From Temnothorax longispinosus (taxonomy: Eukaryota > Arthropoda > Insecta > Hymenoptera > Formicidae), in NCBI RefSeq assembly GCF_030848805.1, contig NC_092365.1, positions 1-64,000 on the forward strand: a DNA stretch of 64,000 nucleotides. Direction: 5' to 3'. Below the pieces are notes generated by a model that worked only from the letters and a program-made list of their open reading frames with translations, made no database searches and was not told the DNA's origin. Each line of letters begins with the position of its first letter. The stretch's first letter is position 1. Below are positions 60,601-64,000 of this stretch, one piece after another. A program made the position numbers and the translations under genes.

Positions 60601-63339
60601 ATGTTATTAATAATTGCAATAAGAAAAGACATGTTTATACGGAATTTAGACTAGTTTATACGGAACATGTATCTTCAATATGTATAGACATAAGAATATT
60701 ATATGTTTTGTAATATAGGATAAAGAATAAAAGACAAAATTTTAAACAACACGCGGAAATACGATAGCTATCGAAAGACCTCCTTTTGGCTGTTCCTTAC
60801 TTACATATTTCTAAGTACGAAATTTGCATTTGATGATGGCTGAAATGATGAATACGTGTGCTTACGTGTGCACTATATTCCTATACACTGGATTAATATA
60901 ATATTTCATTATCTCTTTCCTGTGCACGCATGTTTAATATAATTTTCAAGTCGGCATGATTATTAGCCAAGTGCCGGCTAAACTAACACGCTAACATAAC
61001 ACACCTATTAGGGAGCAGGTAGCGCACACGGATATATCTTCACCTCCTGGATCACCGACTGCGTACAGACGTTTCAATAGCCGCGAGGAAAACGTATTCT
61101 CCAGATTAACTGCGAACAGGCAGCTAGTCGCGTCTGAGCCACAACCAATGAAAGGAATTATCTCGCAGTATCAGGGCAAGGTAAGCACACAAACTGGTAA
61201 TGAGCCTCCTGCCTCTCTTTCGGACCCAAGTATTAGATATCATTCTTCTATTAGGTGCAACCACGGGCCATTTTGCAATGTTCTCATGTTGCGGAAGGAC
61301 ATAGCAAAGCTGTCCTTACTATATGCGTGACGTCAGATTTACTTTTCAGCGGCTCGAAAGGTATAATACATATGAATACCGTGAATGCGCAGATCGAATG
61401 GTATCGAGAAATATATATTTGATCAAGCATAACGTGACCGCAATAACAAACGAGTTACTTTGTGAATTTTTAGATCGCACCGTGAAAGTATGGGACTTGG
61501 AGACGGGAATTGAAAGTTTGACTTTAGGTGGACATCCCAATAACGTCGTTGCCGTAAAGTATTCCGCTGTTCATCAGCTTCTATTTAGCGTATCCGCGGC
61601 ATACGTTAAAGTTTGGGATTTAAGAACGGGCAACAACTGCATAAAAACGTTGCTTTCTTCGGGTCAAGCTCAAAGCGGCCCTATCGCATTATCGACTCCG
61701 TCTAGGATACTTCAGGTCCCCATGGGCGAAACAACGATTAACGATTTAGCGCTCAGTTTGGACGAACAGGAACTATATACTGCAGCTAGCGATAAAGTTA
61801 GGATATGGGATCTTCGTAAATTGACGTACACCGCTAGATTGAGCACACCACACACAGCGGCCGTTATGTGCTTGGCCGTTGCTGAGGATGGTAGAGTAAT
61901 AGCGGGTAGCAAGGATCATTTGATATCTCTCGCCGAGCCTAATATATCCGGACCGTCCGTTAGTTTAGCGCCACCACATTATGACGGAGTTCAATGCTTA
62001 GCAACAATCGGTTCTACATTATTTTCCGGTGCGTCATGTCGTTTTTTCGTCTGTGTATTACTGCGCGATCAAGTTCAAATCATTTATTATTAATTAATCA
62101 TCTTCAGGCTCTAGAGATATGTGCATTAAACGATGGGATCTAAGCAAAATGGAATTGGTTCAATCCCTAAACAACGCTCACAAAGATTGGATTTTGGGAT
62201 TGTGTACGATAAATAACGGTTCCATAATGATTTCGGGATGTCGCGGTGGTATATTGAAAGCATGGTCAGTTCCTAAAGATCATTTAGGAGAATGTACGCC
62301 TATCGGAGAAGTGCGAGCGCACGCTTCTGCTATCAATGCTATCGTGACCAATCAGCAGCATATATTTACAGCGAGCAAGTAAGACAATCCAAATGTTTTA
62401 ATGCTTTTATATATCCAGCTCTGTGTGTCGAAAAGTACAATATTCGATAATACAATAACTCTCTAACGGTCCGTAAAATGACTGTTAGCGTATCAGATAT
62501 GCATACGTCGCGTCGGTTCAGCAATCCGCGACGTGATATCCCGAGTAAAATAACGTCTCGGATGTTGATTTCAGCTCTGGGGAGGTGAAGCTGTGGCGTA
62601 TACCCGATTCCTCATTATCCATGTCCATCTCCACAGTTTCCCTTTAACCTTATTTGCTTTTTGCTTGTGCGTCACTGTGTGTCCGTTTATCTTATATTTT
62701 TCTGATAATGTGCATGCCGTTACCTGTATTTCAATATTCAAAAGATTTTACACATAATGCGGCGGTAAAGCTACATTATTTGTTATGCCTTCATCGAATG
62801 TTTTACCATACATTTTATACGCAACGCTATACCATACAATACAATAACTAAAATACTAAAAGCTTAAAGTCGAATAAAGATGTGCGATTACATTTTGTAA
62901 ACTTGGTGTCTATATTTACGTTCGCATTATTTCTGCAAATTTTGTTGGCATAATTTAATCGCCGCTACAAAATTCATAGCCATTTTCAAAATTGAACGTC
63001 ATGTTTGAGAGGATTAAATTTATAAGTACGCGAGATCCACGAGCATCTTCTTGCTATATACGAAATAAAATATGTAGATAATAATAATCATTCTTTTGCT
63101 TGTATAATAAATCCCAAAGATAAATAATTCAATAAAATCAGTTTTTTGACACGTGTAATAAGTCTATCAGTCTAGGGTGTATGGATGTTTAATTCGTTAT
63201 TATTTGCTTCTATGTTGTTTACTCCACTTTGGTGCTTTGCATGGTCATCGTGTCGATACGAAGCGATGGAACTGTGAAATTGTGGAACTATAAACGAGAC
63301 GCAAGGACCTTCCACAGGAGCAACTCACTCAAAAGCTAA
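54682..63339 (+). CDS. Kinesin-4 family motor with WD40 tail (KIF21-like)
   Basis: Plus-end motor that limits microtubule growth; KIF21A/B orthologue. Exons: 54682-54716, 55652-56036, 56124-56570, 56651-56759, 56891-57094, 57190-57494, 57570-57798, 57954-58855, 58934-59283, 59505-59693, 59849-59968, 61012-61180, 61255-61360, 61474-62028, 62108-62378, then either 62575-62647 (1482 residues) or 63264-63339 (1483 residues). Motor domain residues 1-370: GQTGSGKT at 85-92, NTQSSRSHAIF, VDLAGSERLKRTGA. Coiled coils follow to about residue 1000 with an acidic DDSDDDS stretch, then a Ser/Pro-rich hinge with SRRDSTSPRALRRP. The seven-blade WD40 domain covers about 1150 to the end (DRTVKVWDLETG, SDKVRIWDLRKL, RDMCIKRWDL). 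The single-letter start exon MADDSSVRVAVR joins IRPQVAREV in frame. Confidence 0.93.
54717..55651 (+). other. First intron of KIF21
   Basis: 935 bp intron with no exon supported. A small hairpin lies at about 55109-55154, where CTTACGTCTTATGTCAA pairs with TTGACGTAAGACGTAAG. Confidence 0.55.
59969..61011 (+). other. Intron of KIF21 in the hinge region
   Basis: About 1 kb, strongly AT-rich, with TATATA runs near 60330-60356. I see no exon. Confidence 0.6.
62575..62647 (+). other. KIF21 proximal alternative last exon
   Basis: Good acceptor TTGATTTCAG, then the frame reads NSGEVKLWRIPDSSLSMS and stops at 62645-62647. It completes the last WD40 blade begun in exon 62108-62378. A poly(A) signal AATAAA follows at 62873. 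Confidence 0.75.
62873..62878 (+). terminator. Proximal KIF21 poly(A) signal
   Basis: AATAAA located between the two alternative last exons, 226 bp after the proximal stop. Confidence 0.55.
63264..63339 (+). other. KIF21 distal alternative last exon
   Basis: After AG at 63262-63263, and joined to the same upstream donor (phase 2), it reads NDGTVKLWNYKRDARTFHRS and ends at 63337-63339. DGTVKLW is a canonical WD40 strand and parallels SGEVKLW of the proximal exon. The acceptor's pyrimidine tract is weak. Confidence 0.6.
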
Positions 63340-64000
63340 CACATGTGTGTCGTATACTACGTATTATATTTAATTTGCAATTATACAGTTTTAGTTTAAT
63401 TTAAATGATAATGCACTTGATCCTTTCTTTTATACATTGCTATTGCATTGATTTTTTAATCGATTGTTGAAAATATTCTTCCTAAACGGTTTTTTTTATG
63501 TTTTGACTCTCGCGTAATTTTAATAAATATTAGGACGTGTGATAATAAAAAAAAACCTGCAGGACAATACGTATGTTTGTCGTTTAACTAACAAGATGAC
63601 GAATTATAATGTTAACGTCTGTTTGGAATAGGAATAATGTGCATTATCATAAGATGCCTAAATGCAGGGCTTGGATAAAATATTGTCTGATAGGAAAAAA
63701 AAATTATATGTTATCTGATATTTATTTTGTTATGAACATAAAGATATGATCGTACGTATAATAATTATAATATTTATTCTTAGTACAAATAATAATTGTT
63801 GGTTAATACTGTACAGTCTGAGGTCTCTGTAGGTTCCAAATACTGGATATTGTCAGGGTTGGTTATTAGTCAATTTTCTTCTGAAAATTTTAAAACAGTA
63901 TTATGCCTTAATTATATTCATACGTGTCATGGAAAATAAATCGATTGTATAAAGAAAAAAAAAGGAGGAAAAAGGAATAGTACACGATAATTTTGCAGCA
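63340..64000. other. 3' UTR or intergenic tail after KIF21
   Basis: AT-rich. AATAAA at about 63522 would serve the distal KIF21 exon. No other gene seen to the window end. Confidence 0.5.

Noticed and set aside
1..64000. tRNA, rRNA, CRISPR arrays, bacterial-type operons
   Set aside because: I looked for cloverleaf-like cores, array-like spaced repeats and ribosome binding sites and found none that I could defend; the gene structure is eukaryotic.

Overview
The window is nuclear DNA of an insect, most likely a hymenopteran and possibly an ant. It is AT-rich, intron-rich (many introns of 60-120 bp) and has no bacterial-style operons. It carries animal and insect gene families: saxophone, an LGR1-type receptor, a MADF/BESS protein, STIM and HIRA. 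Exon structures below were built by hand from GT/AG sites, phase continuity and family knowledge. For nine of the eleven gene models the summed coding length is an exact multiple of three from start to stop. The other two are discussed as uncertain: an ASH-domain gene and the far 5' end of the MADF gene.

Layout: 1-2223, palindromic repeats and the ATG13 promoter; 2224-4332 (+) ATG13; 5153-8767 (-) HIRA, convergent with ATG13; 8768-10014, a repeat-rich divergent promoter; 10015-16059 (+) GON-4-like regulator; 16653-17187 (+) small protein with a faint TAF1A resemblance; 17716-18006, a MITE; 18667-21341 (-) saxophone, a BMP/activin type I receptor; 21342-23163, repeat-bearing divergent promoter; 23164-28696 (+) STIM; 28697-32207, no gene seen; 32208-40476 (-) glycoprotein-hormone-type LGR receptor with a 3.75 kb first intron; 43044-45074 (-) ASH-domain gene resembling the C-terminus of Spd-2/CEP192; 45536-46809 (-) MADF/BESS protein; 48323-52134 (+) topoisomerase 3-beta; 52769-53659 (+) AIMP3/EEF1E1; 54682-63339 (+) KIF21-type kinesin-4.

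The genes do not form one pathway. Themes are autophagy initiation (ATG13), chromatin (HIRA, GON4L, MADF), membrane signalling (saxophone, LGR, STIM) and nucleic-acid or cytoskeletal housekeeping (TOP3B, AIMP3, KIF21, ASH protein).

The most notable observations are four. (1) The saxophone kinase has lost both the catalytic Asp of HRD (HRN) and the Gly of DFG (DFA), so it looks like a pseudokinase. (2) Palindromic elements whose two arms usually carry CCAAT/ATTGG boxes occur upstream of genes at four places, including a nested array of three hairpins inside an outer inverted repeat. (3) KIF21 has two alternative last exons, each able to complete the same WD40 repeat and each with its own poly(A) signal. 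(4) STIM has an apparent intronic termination isoform that would lack the polybasic tail.
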